Part shown: positions 1 through 8,850 of the stretch, in pieces | Numbering within the stretch: the stretch's first letter is position 1 | Layout of the letters: each line of letters begins with the position of its first letter | DNA from: Piscinibacter aquaticus | GTDB lineage: Bacteria; Pseudomonadota; Gammaproteobacteria; Burkholderiales; Burkholderiaceae_C | DNA length: 64,000 nucleotides | Assembly (NCBI GenBank): GCA_007994965.1 | Contig: VOPW01000001.1 | Location: forward strand, 1,984,001-2,048,000 | Reading direction: 5' to 3' | Position numbers and translations under genes: made by a program | Notes under the pieces: model-generated | The model's database searches: none | What the model was told of the DNA's origin: nothing | The model's input: only the letters and a program-made list of their open reading frames with translations

Positions 1-546
1 CGCTTTCAGGATGCGGTCGGCCTCGCACCCGAGCGACGTGGCGATCACGCGGAAGCTCACCATCCTGGGCAGAACCTCCAGCCCGGCCTGCACCCACCGG
101 CGGTAGTTGATCCATCCGCCCGGAAGAACGTCGACCGTCCACCCGCGCCAGCGCAAGGCGCGGGCGACAGGCAAGCTGTCGAGCCCGCTGCGTCCGCAGT
201 AGACGAGGATGGCTTGGTCCAGCTTCAAGGGTGCGACCAGCGCCGCCAGTGCAGGCGGCAACTCTCCCTCGGCCTCGATGTCGTGGGCCACGAGGGCCCG
301 TGCTCGATCGTCAGCGTGCCCGGTCACCAGCGGCCCCTGGCTGACCACGGCGGGCGAGAACTGCACTGCACCGGGGATGTGATCCTCCTCGTATTCCTGC
401 GGCGTTCGCACGTCGATGACCAGCGCGTAGTGCGAGAAGTCCTGCACCTCAATCGCATGCGGATGGAAGGCACCGGCCAGGGATTCGATCTCGGGCGCCT
501 TGTTCGGCTTGCGTGCGCGATCCGATGATTCTTGACCCGAAGTCAT
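1..546 (-). CDS. SelU-like rhodanese-domain protein (3' end missing)
   Basis: The reading frame is open from an ATG to the window edge (182 codons). After a short charged N-terminus it encodes a rhodanese fold starting with VIDVRTPQEYEEDHIPGA and with the active-site-like loop VYCGRSGLDS, followed by GGWINYRRWVQAGLEVLP. This resembles the N-terminal half of tRNA 2-selenouridine synthase (SelU/MnmH). In SelU a P-loop follows the rhodanese domain; here the matching stretch reads ATSLGCEADRIL, without a recognisable GKT. It is therefore either a divergent SelU-like subunit or a stand-alone sulfurtransferase. It is transcribed away from the secretion genes. Confidence 0.65.
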   Translation of the reverse strand, partial: MTSGQESSDRARKPNKAPEIESLAGAFHPHAIEVQDFSHYALVIDVRTPQEYEEDHIPGAVQFSPAVVSQGPLVTGHADDRARALVAHDIEAEGELPPALAALVAPLKLDQAILVYCGRSGLDSLPVARALRWRGWTVDVLPGGWINYRRWVQAGLEVLPRMVSFRVIATSLGCEADRILKA

Positions 547-645
547 CGCGTGAAGTGGTGGGTAAGGAACCTAGAGTTTCCGAACGGGGCGCGGTGGTGC
601 CCCCTGACACGAAGCCCCTCGGTCTCCTCTACCTAAGGACCCGCC

Positions 646-1209
646 ATGGAAGCAATCGGCACTCTAGACCGGCCCCGCCGCGCTGCCAAGCGGGGCATGC
701 TCGCGCACTTCTTCGCCGTCCTGCTGGCGTTCGCAGCGCTCTTCGGTGCGAGCACGCCGGCCCACGCCGTGGACGGCTGCAAGGTCCTGCTCTGCCTCGC
801 CGCCCCGAGCTGGCGCTCGATCCCTGAGTGCGTGCCGACGATCAATCAGCTGCACCGCGATCTGGCGCGCGGCAAGCCCTTCCCGGTCTGCTCGATGGCT
901 GGTGCCGGCAACTCGGCCAACAACACCTGGGCCAGCGCACCCGGCTACTGCCCTCCGCAGTACACCCGCGTCTTCGATGGCGAGAGCGGCCCGATCTACA
1001 CCTGCGACTACGCCGGTGCCGTCACGGTGAACATCAACGGCGCGCCCTTCACCCGGACACGGTGGAACGCCGGAGGCGACACCGTCACCGAGTTCACCCC
1101 GGCCGCGAAGGCCCAGCTCGGCACCTGGGACACCAAGTTCGACGACGACTACGCCGCGTGGTTCGCCGCGCTGCCGCCGCCGGCACCTGTCGCCGAGTCC
1201 GGCTACTGA
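646..1209 (+). CDS. TrbM/KikA-like secreted conjugation protein
   Basis: A 187-residue protein with a positively charged start, a hydrophobic stretch (about residues 18-37) and a cleavage-like THAHA-type region (TPAHAVDGC), so it is probably exported to the periplasm. The mature part has several cysteines (CKVLLCL, ECVP, PVCS, GYCPP, YTCDY), suggesting disulfides. The order CxxxxC-W-ECxP resembles TrbM/KikA proteins found beside VirB-type operons. Its exact role in mating is not established. It is the first gene of the transfer operon and is followed within 15 bp by the transglycosylase gene. Confidence 0.6.
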   Translation: MEAIGTLDRPRRAAKRGMLAHFFAVLLAFAALFGASTPAHAVDGCKVLLCLAAPSWRSIPECVPTINQLHRDLARGKPFPVCSMAGAGNSANNTWASAPGYCPPQYTRVFDGESGPIYTCDYAGAVTVNINGAPFTRTRWNAGGDTVTEFTPAAKAQLGTWDTKFDDDYAAWFAALPPPAPVAESGY

Positions 1210-1223
1210 GGCGGCATTGGGCC

Positions 1224-1718
1224 ATGGAAGCGTCCGTCTTCCTCGCGCTGGCGCTCGCCTGTGCACCGCAGGTGCACGTCGACACGGCGCGGGCACTGGT
1301 CAGGGTCGAGAGCGCCTTCAACCCCTGGGCAATTGGCGTCGTCGGTGGCGCGCTCGTGCGCCAGCCCCGGCACCGCGCCGAGGCACTGGCCACGGCCAAG
1401 GCGCTGCGGGATGCCGGCTGGAACTTCAGCGTCGGCCTCGGGCAGATCAACGTCGGCAACTTCGATCGGCTTGGCCTGACCGTGGAAACCGCCTTCGAAC
1501 CGTGCGCCAACCTGACCGCCATGCAGACGGTGCTCGCGGAGTGCATCGACCGCGCGAGCAGATCCGCATCGAAGGCAGTCGATCAGGTCGCCCTGCGACA
1601 GGCCCTGTCCTGCTACTACAGCGGCAACTTCGACACCGGCTTCCGTCACGGCTACGTGCGCAAGGTCATCGTCGCCGCCCGAGCCGTTCCCACTGCCCAA
1701 CCGAAGGAGAAGGTATGA
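1224..1718 (+). CDS. virB1: VirB1-like lytic transglycosylase
   Basis: A 164-residue SLT-family lytic transglycosylase that opens peptidoglycan so the secretion channel can assemble. The catalytic glutamate is in ALVRVESAFNPWAIGVVGG, followed by the family motif SVGLGQINVGNFDRLGL and the late ALSCYYSGNF motif. The start was set at the ATG where homology to the fold begins; longer versions of the frame overlap the upstream gene. Its stop codon overlaps the next ATG (ATGA), so translation of virB2 is probably coupled. Confidence 0.9.
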   Translation: MEASVFLALALACAPQVHVDTARALVRVESAFNPWAIGVVGGALVRQPRHRAEALATAKALRDAGWNFSVGLGQINVGNFDRLGLTVETAFEPCANLTAMQTVLAECIDRASRSASKAVDQVALRQALSCYYSGNFDTGFRHGYVRKVIVAARAVPTAQPKEKV

Positions 1719-2003
1719 CAACCCTCGCATCGATCCGGCGTGCCGCACCGGCCCTCGCCGCCATCGTTCCGGCCCTGCTGTCCCAGGCAGCTCTCGCCCA
1801 GGGCTTCGACAAGATCAACACCACGGTCACGAACGTCAACACGATCCTCGTGACGATCTCGATCGCGGTGGTGACCATCGCGATCATCTGGGCCGGCTTC
1901 AAGATGATCTTCCAGGGCGCCCGCGGCCGATGTCGCCAACGTGCTGATCGGCGGCACCCTGGTCGGCGGCGCGGCGGCCTTCGCCAGCTACATCGTGACC
2001 TGA
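1715..2003 (+). CDS. virB2: VirB2-like major pilin (frameshifted near 1920)
   Basis: The product is the small pilin subunit of the conjugative pilus. The N-terminus is a signal peptide ending near SQAALAQGF, followed by two hydrophobic helices: NTILVTISIAVVTIAIIWAG and, in another frame, DVANVLIGGTLVGGAAAFAS. The two halves join only if the frame changes around 1917-1925, where one base was gained or two lost. Both halves match the pilin pattern, so a sequence error is likelier than a dead gene. It sits between virB1 and virB3, the canonical place. Confidence 0.85.
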
Positions 2004-2029
2004 CGGACTGACGAAAGACGGGGCACGAC

Positions 2030-2362
2030 ATGCAAGGCGAAGCCATCTACAAGGGTGCCACGCGCCCGGCGATGAAGCTGGGCATCCCGCTCGTGCCGCT
2101 GGTGGTGCTGTTCGGCACCGGCATGCTGCTGATCATGTGGGGCGGCACCCTGGTGAGCTGGTGGCTCGCCCTCGGCGTGGTCGTTTCCTTCGTTCCCGCG
2201 CTGCTCTGGATGCGCTTCGTGACGTCCAAGGACGACCAGCGCTTCCGCCAGATGTTCGTCGCCATGAAGCTGCGACTGCATGACCGCAACTGGCGCTTCT
2301 GGCACGCGCGCAGCTACGCGCCCACCCTCTACCGGGGAGCCCGCGATGCTTGGCATGTCTAA
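2030..2362 (+). CDS. virB3: VirB3-like inner-membrane protein
   Basis: A 110-residue protein with two closely spaced membrane segments in the first half (about residues 17-60) and a basic C-terminal part containing DRNWRFWHARSYAPT, the pattern of VirB3 proteins. VirB3 works with VirB4 at the inner membrane during pilus assembly. The C-terminus overlaps the start of virB4 by 17 bp, consistent with coupled translation. Confidence 0.85.
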   Translation: MQGEAIYKGATRPAMKLGIPLVPLVVLFGTGMLLIMWGGTLVSWWLALGVVVSFVPALLWMRFVTSKDDQRFRQMFVAMKLRLHDRNWRFWHARSYAPTLYRGARDAWHV

Positions 2363-4840
2363 GGCCAATGGCGCTGACATCCGGACGGGCCGCAGTGGGT
2401 TCCGGCCCCGGCACTGGGCGCAGGCCCAGGCGGAGAACCCGCTGGCCCGCTTCATCCCGTTCTCGTCGCTGGTCAGCCCGCACGACGTGATCACCCGCGG
2501 CGGCGACTACCTGCGCGTCTGGCGGCTCGACGGCGTGGCCTTCGAGTGCGCCGACGAGCACCAGATCGGCGAGCGGCACGAGGCGCTCTGCAGCCTGCTG
2601 CGCAACCTCGCTGGCGGGCAATGGGCGGTGTGGACCCACCGCCTGCACCGTGTCGTCAGCGACAGTCTTCAGGACCCCGCGCAGCCCGGCTTCGCGCGGG
2701 ATCTTTCGCAGGCCTACGAGGCCAAGCTCGGCGATCGCCGGATGATGAGCAACGAGCTCTACCTGACGCTGGTCTACCGGCCCAACGTGTCCCGCGTGAG
2801 CCGCGCGCTGCAGTCGACGCAGCGCACGCGCGCCGCCATCGCCGAAGCCCAGGCCGAAGCCATGCGCGTGATGGAAGAGCGCACGGCCCTGGTCGGCCGC
2901 GTGCTGCGCGGCTTCGGCCCCGAACTGCTCGGCACGCGCGAGCGGCGCGGCCGGATCTACTCCGAGGTGGCCGAGTTCCTGGGCTACCTGGTCAACGGCT
3001 GCTGGCGTCCGGTCCCGATGTCCGCCGGCCCGCTGTACCGGACGCTGCCCACCGCGCGCCTGTCCTTCGGCGGCGACAAGCTCGAACTCCGCCAGGGCGA
3101 CCAGCGCCGCTACGCGGCACTCGTCGACATCAAGGAATACGCCGACGCCGTGGAGCCCGGCATCCTGAACGCCCTGCTCTACGAGGCCAGCGAGTTCATC
3201 GAGACGCAGAGCTTCTCGATCCTTCCGCGCCGCGAGGCCATGCGCGCCCTCGAACTGCAGCGCGACCAGCTGATCGCCAGCGACGACGTGGTGGCCAGCC
3301 GGTGGCCGAGATGGACGTGGCGCTGAACGAACTCGGCGACGGCCAGTTCTGCATGGGCGAGTACCACTACAGCCTGGTCGTCTTCGGCCAAGAGGGTGAA
3401 GACAGCGTGGCCGATGCCGGCCGCCGCGCGGCGCAGGCCATCGGCGCCGTCGGCGAAGCGTCCAGCCTGCAGATGTCCCCGGTGGACCTTGTGGCGGATG
3501 CCGCGTGGTTCGCGCAGATGCCGGGCAACTGGCAGTGGCGGCCCCGGGACGCCAAGCTCAGCTCGCGCGCCTTTGCGGCGCTATCCAGCGGACACAACTT
3601 CGCGCGCGGCAAGCGCGACGGCAATCCGTGGGGCGAGGCGCTGGCCCTGCTGCGCACACCCTCGGGCCAGCCCTTCTACCTGAACCTGCACAGCAGCCCC
3701 GAAGGTGAAGACTCGGCCGACAAGAAGCTGCCGGGCAACACGCTCATCATCGGCTCGACGGGCGTCGGCAAGACGACGCTGGAGATGTTCCTGCTGACGC
3801 TCACGCGCAAGTGGGACCCGGCGCCGCGCCTGGTGCTGTTCGACCTGGACCGCGGCTGCGAGATCGCGATCCGTGCGCTCGGTGGCCGCTACTTCACCCT
3901 CGAAGCCGGCAGGCCCACCGGCTGCAACCCGCTGCAGCGCGAGCCGACACCGGCGCGCATCCAGTTCTGGGAGCAGCTGATCCGCACCTGCATCGCCACG
4001 CCGGCCATGCCGTTGCTGCCGGCCGACGAGCGCGCCATCGCCGATGCGGTCAAGGCGGTGGCGATGATGCCGGCGCCGCTGCGCCGCTTCTCCACCGTGC
4101 GGCAGAACCTGCCCAAGGCGGGCGAGAACAGCCTCTTCGAGCGCCTGGGGCGCTGGTGCCAGGGCGGCGCGCTTGGATGGGTCTTCGACCAGGCCGACGA
4201 CCGGCTGCTCGACCTGCACGCCGCCAACGTCATCGGCTTCGACACCACCGAGTTCCTCGACCTGCCCGAGGTCCGCACGCCGGTGATGATGTACCTGCTG
4301 CAGGTGATGGAAGAACTCGTCAACGGCGAGCGGCTGATCTACGTGATCTCCGAGTTCTGGAAGGCCCTCGACCACGAGATCTTCAGCGACTTCGCCAAGC
4401 AGAAGCAGAAGACGATCCGCAAGCAGAACGGCCTGGGCATCTTCGACACCCAGAGCCCGTCCGACGTGCTGCGCCATCCCATCGGCCGCACGATGATCGA
4501 GCAGAGCGTGACCAAGATCTTCCTCGCTAACCCGGAGGCGGTACGCGAGGAGTACGTCGATGGCTTCGGGCTGACGCAGGCCGAATTCGACATCGTTCGC
4601 AGCCTCGGCGCGCAAGGCGGCCGGCGCTTCCTCGTCAAGCAAGGTCATGCCAGTGCGATCTGCGAGCTGGACCTCGCCGGGCTCGAGGACTTCATCACCG
4701 TGCTGTCGGCCACCACCGACAACGTGGCCCTGCTCGATGCCGTGCGAGAACGGCATGGCAACGATCCGTTTCAATGGCTTCCAGTGCTGCTTCGTGAGGT
4801 TCAGGATCGCAGGTTTCGTACCTCCAGGAGAGCCGCATGA
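2346..4840 (+). CDS. virB4: VirB4-like secretion ATPase (frameshifted near 3300)
   Basis: This is the large ATPase (about 830 residues, the usual length) that powers pilus assembly and substrate transfer. The N-terminal CagE/VirB4 domain covers the first half. The C-terminal motor has Walker A GSTGVGKTT near residue 470 and a Walker B-like segment LIYVISEFWKALD, with serine where most VirB4 proteins have aspartate before the glutamate, followed by KQKQKTIRKQNGLGIFDTQS. The frame changes at about 3300, where CCGGTGGCC fits a lost G in CCGGGTGGCC. The stop overlaps the next start (ATGA). Confidence 0.93.
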
Positions 4841-5244
4841 AAGCTGTTCGTCATCTCCTCGCGCCGGTCACGCTGGCACTCGCAGCCACCACCGCCAGCG
4901 CCCAGTTCGTCAAGGGCAACGAGGCCGTCAAAGTGATGCCCGACGGGACCAAGAAGGTGGAGACGCCGCCGCTGCCGTCCGCGTCGCTCGGTGCGCCTTG
5001 TCCTGCAGCGAAGTCCGGTTGCGCTGGCGGCGGCTGGAAGATGCTCGAGAGTCAGGCGGGGCTCGTCGAGTGCACCGAAGTGTTTGCACGGCCGGGAACC
5101 TGCCGAGAGTCCACCTATGGCACCGAGAAGCGATCGCGGACCTGGATCGTGAAGGTCAAGGGTGAGTGGATGCAGTGCGAGCGGCCGGACCTCTCTGGGA
5201 AGTGCATCAGCCTTACGGGCTTTCCGATCAGCGCAGTTCAGTAG
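4837..5244 (+). CDS. Conserved exported protein of unknown function in virB operon
   Basis: A 135-residue protein with a clear signal peptide (cleavage likely after TTASAQ) and seven cysteines spread over the mature part, so it is probably a disulfide-bonded periplasmic protein. I recognise no domain. Its position between virB4 and virB6, with a 4-bp overlap with virB4, shows it belongs to the transfer operon; genes for minor pilus or channel proteins often occur here. Confidence 0.6.
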   Translation: MKAVRHLLAPVTLALAATTASAQFVKGNEAVKVMPDGTKKVETPPLPSASLGAPCPAAKSGCAGGGWKMLESQAGLVECTEVFARPGTCRESTYGTEKRSRTWIVKVKGEWMQCERPDLSGKCISLTGFPISAVQ

Positions 5245-5258
5245 CTGGGAGACGAGCG

Positions 5259-6359
5259 ATGTTCACCTGGGTCGGTTCACAGTTCGATGCGGTCCTGAAC
5301 ACCTACGTGCTCGGGGTCGTTACCGCGCTCATGGCGGGAATCGCACCCATTGCGCTGACCGCCATGACCATCTGGGTGTCGCTCTACGGATGGGCCGTGC
5401 TGCGCAATGAGGTTTCGGAGACTGTGCCGACGTTTCTCTGGAAGGTCTTCAAGATCGGGCTGGTACTGGCGTTCGCACTGCAATCCGGCTTCTACATCTC
5501 CAACGTGGCCGACTCCGCGAATGCGCTGGCGACCGGCGTCGCAACGACGTTCTTGCCGGCAGCCGCCGACCCGATGACGATCACGTCACCATATGTGGTG
5601 CTGGACAACTTCAATGATGAAGCCAGCAAGCTGGTGCTCGACCTCCTGAAAGAAGCCGGAATCATGCGGCTCGACTTGCTGTTCGCGGCGGTGGTCTGCT
5701 CCATCGGAAACGTCGTGTTCCTGTGCATCGCACTGTTCGTCGTGACGCTGGCGAAGCTCTTCCTGACCTTCGTGATTGCCGTGGGACCGCTGTTCATTCT
5801 GTGCCTCGCATGGCGTCCCACTGCCCGCTTCTTCGACAGTTGGCTCTCGATGGTCTTGAATGCCGTGGTGTTGACCTGGTTCGCCTTCTTTGCACTTGGG
5901 TTGAGTGCGTTCATGGGCGATGCGCTCGTTCAGGCCATCCAGGTCAATGGCGGCTTCCTCGGCCCGACCTTCAACGTCGTCGGCGAGAGCCTCAAGTACT
6001 GCGTCGTGATGATCCTCATGGCGATCATCTGCTTCCAGGCCCCGAGCCTCGCCTCTGCGCTCACTGGCGGTGCCGCAGTCCAGCAAGGCATCCAGATGAT
6101 CCAGAACGCCATGATGGTCTCGGGCCTTCGCTCGGCGTCCGCCGCAAGGGGCGCCGGTGCAGCGGGCGCGGCGGGTGGTGTGGTCCGGGCCGGTGCAGGC
6201 ATCCCCTACGCCGCAGGCCAGGCGACCGGCGCCGCTGCGGCTGCGACGGGCCGCGCAGCCGGTGCCATGGCCGCCGGTGCGGGCACCGTGGTCCGACAGG
6301 GATACGGCGCGGTGAAGACCGCTGCCTACAAGCTCGCCGCCCTTCGCGGCCGAGCGTAG
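5259..6359 (+). CDS. virB6: VirB6/TrbL-like polytopic channel protein
   Basis: A 366-residue membrane protein with at least six hydrophobic segments spread over residues 15-275, followed by an Ala/Gly-rich tail. A central stretch (LTFVIAVGPLFILCLAWRPT) is typical of VirB6/TrbL. VirB6 forms part of the inner-membrane translocation channel. The ATG follows a weak GGGAGA ribosome-binding site; the longer upstream frame overlaps the previous gene and was not used. Confidence 0.87.
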   Translation: MFTWVGSQFDAVLNTYVLGVVTALMAGIAPIALTAMTIWVSLYGWAVLRNEVSETVPTFLWKVFKIGLVLAFALQSGFYISNVADSANALATGVATTFLPAAADPMTITSPYVVLDNFNDEASKLVLDLLKEAGIMRLDLLFAAVVCSIGNVVFLCIALFVVTLAKLFLTFVIAVGPLFILCLAWRPTARFFDSWLSMVLNAVVLTWFAFFALGLSAFMGDALVQAIQVNGGFLGPTFNVVGESLKYCVVMILMAIICFQAPSLASALTGGAAVQQGIQMIQNAMMVSGLRSASAARGAGAAGAAGGVVRAGAGIPYAAGQATGAAAAATGRAAGAMAAGAGTVVRQGYGAVKTAAYKLAALRGRA

Positions 6360-6385
6360 TCATCAACCAGTTGAAGGAGCGTGAG

Positions 6386-7090
6386 ATGAAGACTCGTCTG
6401 AAGGCCGCTGCCGCCGCTGTCCTCGTTGCCGGAAGCCTTGGCACCGGGAGCGCCCGCGCACAGGGCATCCCCGTCATCGACATCGCCAACCTGATCCAGA
6501 CCATCCTGCAGGTGCTGAACGATGTCACCGAGATCAGCAACCAGGTCCAGCAGATCACCCAGCTGCAGGACCAGCTCAACAGCATCAACGGCATCCGCAA
6601 CCTGGGCAACGTCTTCAACAACCCGATGTTGAAGAACTACGTGCCGGCCGAGGCCTACACCTACCTCAACGCGATCAACACGTCGGGGTACTCGGGCCTG
6701 AACGGCACGGCGAAGGCGCTGCGGGACGCTGGCATGGTCTACAACTGCATGGACCTGACTGGCGACGCCCGGACCAGTTGCCAGGCCACGCTGGCGCAGC
6801 CGTACCAGCAAAAGGGCCTGTTGCAGGACGCGATGAAGTCGGCGGCCGGTCGCCTGTCGCAGATCCAGTCGCTGATGGGCCAGATCAACGCCACGTCCGA
6901 CCAGAAGGCGGTGCAGGAGATCCAGGCCCGCATCGGTGCCGAGAACGCGCTGCTGGCCCACGAGATGTCGCAGGTGCAGATGCTGCAGGGCATGGCCGAC
7001 AGCGAGGAGCGCATCGCGCGGTCGCGTGAGCGTGAGCGGCAGTACCAGATGCTCGTCCGCACGGGCAAGGTGGCCGACTATCTGCCCTAG
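6386..7090 (+). CDS. virB5: VirB5-like minor pilin
   Basis: A 234-residue exported protein with signal peptide ending at GSARAQG, then long amphipathic helices rich in Gln/Asn/Leu (VTEISNQVQQITQLQDQLNS) and a C-terminal helical part rich in Glu/Arg. This all-helical build with a signal peptide is characteristic of VirB5/TrbJ proteins, which sit at the pilus tip and help contact recipients. A good AAGGAG site precedes the ATG. virB6 before virB5 is inverted relative to Agrobacterium. Confidence 0.82.
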   Translation: MKTRLKAAAAAVLVAGSLGTGSARAQGIPVIDIANLIQTILQVLNDVTEISNQVQQITQLQDQLNSINGIRNLGNVFNNPMLKNYVPAEAYTYLNAINTSGYSGLNGTAKALRDAGMVYNCMDLTGDARTSCQATLAQPYQQKGLLQDAMKSAAGRLSQIQSLMGQINATSDQKAVQEIQARIGAENALLAHEMSQVQMLQGMADSEERIARSRERERQYQMLVRTGKVADYLP

Positions 7091-7160
7091 CCGCATGCCT
7101 TGATGCCCGGTCCCTGAACCGCTGCGACGGACCCTCGGCGCAGCCCCACGGAGGTCCCTC

Positions 7161-7933
7161 ATGAGTGCCGTCCTGACGCCAGGAAGAGCCGCTGCATTGC
7201 CGGATCGCTCACGCGACACCGGCAAGTCGGCCGCCGAGACGACCGCGATCGACGCCAACCGGGCGTGGGAAGTCGACCGAGCGCTGATGCTGGAACGCTC
7301 GGAGCGCTGGGCCTGGTGGGTTGCCATCGCTGGCCTGGTGCTGGGCCTTATCGGCATTGCGGCGGTGTTCGTCCAGGGCCCGCTGCGCCGTGTCGTCGAG
7401 ATCCCGATCGTCGTCGACCGCGTGACCGGCGAAGCCACGATCCAGCAGCGCACGGCCGTCGAGACCATCCCGCCGATGGAGGCACTCGACAAGCACAACC
7501 TCGCCACCTTCGTGCGGGCCCGCGAGGGCTACAGCTGGATGTTCCTGCAGCGCGACTTCGACCGGTGGCGCGCATGGCGGTACCGGCCGTGTTCGCCGAC
7601 TACAACCGCCAGTTCGAAGGCGATGGCGCGCTGCAGAAGAAGATCGGCGCCGCCGAGGACTGGCGCATCAACGTCATCGGCGTGCGCCTGGCCGCGTCGG
7701 GCCGCGCCGGCAACAAGGGCGAGGCGACGGTCACCTACGACAAGGTGGTGCGCCTGACAGACCGCAACCTGCCCGAGGTCACCACGCGGCACGTGGCCAG
7801 CGTCGTCTACCAGTACCAGCCCAAGGTGCTGGCTAAGGAACGCGACCGGCTCGAGAACCCGTTCGGCTTCGTCGTCACGGCCTACCGATCCGATCCCGAG
7901 ATCAACACGACCGGCCCAGGAGCCAAGCCGTGA
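7161..7933 (+). CDS. virB8: VirB8-like assembly factor (frameshifted near 7563)
   Basis: A bitopic inner-membrane protein of about 257 residues: a cytoplasmic N-terminus, one membrane segment near residues 52-74 (WWVAIAGLVLGLIGIAAVFV) and a periplasmic NTF2-like domain containing YSWMFLQRDFDR, later VFADYNRQFEGDG and the late VVYQYQP strand. VirB8 nucleates channel assembly. The two halves lie in different frames; CCGGTGGCG at 7563 would rejoin them if one G were lost from CCGGGTGGCG. The TGA overlaps the GTG of virB9. Confidence 0.88.
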
Positions 7934-8850
7934 AGCCGCTGGCTTGGCTGGCTGCCTTCGTTTGCACGGCGCTGTGCGGCACCGCGACGGCCGCACCCGA
8001 AGCCGCCGATCCGCGCCTGCGCGAGGTGGTCTACGACCCGCGCGCGGTGGTCACCGTGCCGGTCAAGCGCGGCGTCGTGACGCTGGTGGTGCTCGATTCC
8101 GACGAGTCGATCACCGAGGTTGCGGCTGGCCTGGGTGGCGACTGCGCCAAGGCCGACGCTGCCTGGTGCGTGGCCGCGCAGCCCGGTGGTCGCAATCTCT
8201 TCGTCAAGGCCAAGAGCTCCGCCAGCGCCGCAAACAACCTCGCGGTGGTCACCGACCGTCGCACGCACACCTTTCGCTTCGTGGTGCTGGCCGATGGCGA
8301 TCCCAAGCCGCCGGTTTACCGGCTCGTGGTCAAGGCGCCGCCGCGTCCAGCGCCCCTTGCGCGCCTCGCCCTGCGCGAGGACGTGCCGCTCGTCGCGCTG
8401 CCGGTGGTGCCGCCGCCTCCGCCGCCGCAGCAGGTCGTCGCGGAGCGCCTGCAGGCGAAACCGCTGGTGATGAACACGCAGTACTCGATCGCCGAAGGCA
8501 CCGGCTCGCAGGACATCGTGCCGACACTGGTCTACGACGACGGTCGCTTCACCTACCTGCGCTTCCCGGGAAACCGTGAGGTGCCGGCCGTGTTCCACGT
8601 GCTGGGAGATGGCAGCGAGACGCTCGTCAACGCCCGCATGGAAGACGACCTGCTGGTGGTCGATCGCGTCAGTCGCAAGCTGATGCTGCGCGCCGGTTCT
8701 GCCGTCGTAGGCCTCTGGAACGAGGCCTTTGACCTGGACGGACGGCCCCCTGGCGACGGCACCACGGTCCCCGGAGTGCAGCGCGTGCTCAAGGCCGATG
8801 CCGGTGGCAGCAACGCGCCAATCGGTGCCCGGAAGGGAGGAACGCCATGA
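7930..8850 (+). CDS. virB9: VirB9-like outer-membrane complex protein
   Basis: A 306-residue protein with signal peptide (cleavage near GTATAAP), an N-terminal domain starting DPRLREVVYDPRAVVTVPV and a C-terminal domain with the VirB9 signature TYLRFPGNREVPAVFHVLGDG. A proline-rich linker separates the two. VirB9 forms the periplasmic and outer-membrane ring with VirB7 and VirB10. The start is the GTG that overlaps the virB8 stop, the only start giving an intact signal peptide. Confidence 0.92.
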   Translation: MKPLAWLAAFVCTALCGTATAAPEAADPRLREVVYDPRAVVTVPVKRGVVTLVVLDSDESITEVAAGLGGDCAKADAAWCVAAQPGGRNLFVKAKSSASAANNLAVVTDRRTHTFRFVVLADGDPKPPVYRLVVKAPPRPAPLARLALREDVPLVALPVVPPPPPPQQVVAERLQAKPLVMNTQYSIAEGTGSQDIVPTLVYDDGRFTYLRFPGNREVPAVFHVLGDGSETLVNARMEDDLLVVDRVSRKLMLRAGSAVVGLWNEAFDLDGRPPGDGTTVPGVQRVLKADAGGSNAPIGARKGGTP

